A stretch of 64,000 bases of DNA from Micromonospora sp. NBC_01813 (GTDB taxonomy: Bacteria; Actinomycetota; Actinomycetes; Mycobacteriales; Micromonosporaceae), in NCBI RefSeq assembly GCF_035917335.1, contig NZ_CP109067.1:6757001-6821000 (forward strand), read 5' to 3'. The position numbers and the translations under genes were made by a program. Below, in pieces: positions 60,348-64,000 of the stretch (the first letter of the stretch is position 1; each line of letters starts with the position of its first letter). Below the pieces are notes generated by a model. The model did no database searches. It was not told the origin of the DNA and saw only the letters and a list, made by a program, of their open reading frames with translations.

Positions 60348-61623
60348 CGTCGAGTCCTCTCCGGGCGGGCGAACACCATCGCCGACTGGAATCCGCCGAA
60401 GCCGCTGCCGACCGACAACGCCACGTCGACCGGCACCTCGCGGGCGGTGTTCGGGACGTAGTCCAGGTCGCACTCCGGGTCCCGGGTGCGCCAGTTCGCC
60501 GTCGGCGGGACCGTGCCGTGTGCCATGGCCAGCGCACAGGCCGCCATCTCGATGGAGCCGATCGCGCCGAGCGAATGCCCGACCATCGACTTGATCGAGC
60601 TGATCGGCACCCGGTACGCGGCGTCGCCGAGGGCCCGTTTGAAGGCGGCGGTCTCGTGCCGGTCGTTCTGCCGGGTCCCGGAGCCGTGCGCGCTGACGTA
60701 CGACACGTCGTCGGGGTTGAGCCGGGCCTGGTCCATCGCGTCGACGATGGCCCGCGCCATCTCCGCCCCGTCGGGCCGCAGGCCCGTCATGTGGTAGCCG
60801 TTGCTGCGGGTGGCGTACCCGCCGACCTCGCAGTAGATCCGCGCACCGCGCCGCCGGGCGTGGTCGAGCTCCTCCAGCACCAGTACGGCGGCCCCTTCGG
60901 CGAGGACGAACCCGTGCCGGTCGTTGTCGAACGGTCGGCTGGCGTGCGCCGGGTCGTCGTTGTCGGGGCTGGTGGCCCCGATCGCGTCGAAGGAGGCGAC
61001 GGTGACCGGGGAGATCGGCGAGTCGGCGGCGCCGGCGAGCATCACGTCGGCGTCGCCGTCGACGATCAGCTGGTGGGCGTAGCCGATCGCGTCGATCCCG
61101 GAGGTGCAGCCGGTCGAGATGACCTGCGCGGGGCCGTGCAGCCCGTGCCGGCAGGCCACGTCGGCCGCGAGGCTGCTGGGGATCAGCGCCTGATACAGGT
61201 ACGGGGTGGTGCAGTCCGGGTCGACCAGCCAGTGCGTGCCGGAGTCGCTGGCCACCACGTACTCCTGCTCCAGGGCCATGGTGCCGCCGACCGCGGAGCC
61301 GAGCGCCACGCCGGCCCGCTGCCGGCCGGCGTCGTCGAGCCGTAGCCCGGCGTCGGCGACGGCCTCGATCGAGCAGGCGAGCGCGAACTGCACGTACCGG
61401 TCGGCGCGTCGTCGTTCGCGGGGGCCGAGGCCGGCGCGGGCCGGGTCGAAGTCGCATTCGGCGGCGATCTGGGATCGGAACGGTGCCGGGTCGAAGAAGG
61501 TGATCCGACGGGTGGCGGTGCGCCCGGCGGTGATCGTCGCCCAGAAGCTGTCCCGGGTCGCGCCGCCGGGGGCGACGACCCCGATGCCGGTGACGACGGT
61601 TCGCCGGGGCGACCCGGGCGCCG

Positions 61624-61627
<4 letters not shown>
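60344..61627 (-). CDS. Type II PKS ketosynthase (KS-alpha)
   Basis: 427 residues, GTG start in a GTGA overlap with the cupin gene. Active-site residues C174 ([11 protein letters not shown]), H314 ([11 protein letters not shown]), K346 and H351 ([15 protein letters not shown]) are all present. It condenses malonyl units on the ACP to build an aromatic polyketide backbone together with the chain-length factor. Similarity and gene neighbours point to the whiE/spore-pigment group. Confidence 0.97.

Positions 61628-64000
<2,373 letters not shown>

Noticed and set aside
59034-61457. An 807-codon frame reading through the chain-length factor and antisense-like into KS-alpha
   Set aside because: Only the part from the GTG at 60347 matches a chain-length factor; the upstream part is an Arg-rich out-of-frame shadow of KS-alpha.

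Overview
The window is very GC-rich, gene-dense actinomycete DNA. F420-dependent oxidoreductases, a whiE-like type II polyketide locus, a DUF574 methyltransferase beside an XRE/DUF5753 regulator, DtxR/IdeR-type iron boxes, GTG/TTG starts and many apparently leaderless starts fit a spore-forming actinomycete, most likely Micromonosporaceae (inference; no rRNA gene is present to confirm it). No tRNA, rRNA, IS element or CRISPR array was recognised. Both ends of the window cut a gene.

Layout. 1-4.6 kb: end of a NarL-type two-component system followed by a MacB/FtsX-type ABC exporter. 4.8-8.4 kb: HelD-family RNA polymerase-recycling ATPase, then a ParA-like ATPase with a small SAP-like partner, and a 0.7 kb intergenic stretch rich in inverted repeats. 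9-12 kb: secreted lysozyme-like protein, then a zinc-starvation locus (COG0523 protein, lone winged-helix protein, cysteine-poor L28 and L33) around one Zur box. 12-24.5 kb: HesB-like protein, GGDEF-EAL protein, DUF574 methyltransferase/XRE pair, lipoprotein, DUF2071, PPOX protein, an ABC-2 transporter and a second histidine kinase/response regulator pair.

24.6-29.4 kb holds a compact cassette: Crp/Fnr regulator, class III nucleotide cyclase-like protein, large STAND-like protein with a degenerate P-loop, and a coiled-coil protein. The last three are translationally coupled. It looks like a cyclic-nucleotide signalling module of conflict/defence type and is one of two candidates for an undescribed system.

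29.5-36 kb: LCP ligase, GlsB-type membrane protein, TPR protein, secreted sugar dehydrogenase with CBM2, and a BlaI/M56 pair. 36-48.7 kb is an iron/heme locus under three DtxR/IdeR-like boxes: FbpABC-type ferric importer, a six-gene heme uptake and degradation operon, and a divergent HtaA/surface-protein operon. 48.8-55.8 kb: secreted lectin/beta-helix protein, SDR, WYL regulator, CobF, an LLM F420 enzyme and a voltage-gated channel.

55.8-59 kb carries an AT-richer two-gene cassette: a HEPN-like protein and a KGGVGR-ParA/STAND fusion ATPase (second candidate system). 59-64 kb is one end of a spore-pigment-type type II PKS cluster: biotin carboxylase, an ACP-aromatase/cyclase fusion, cupin, KS-alpha and chain-length factor.
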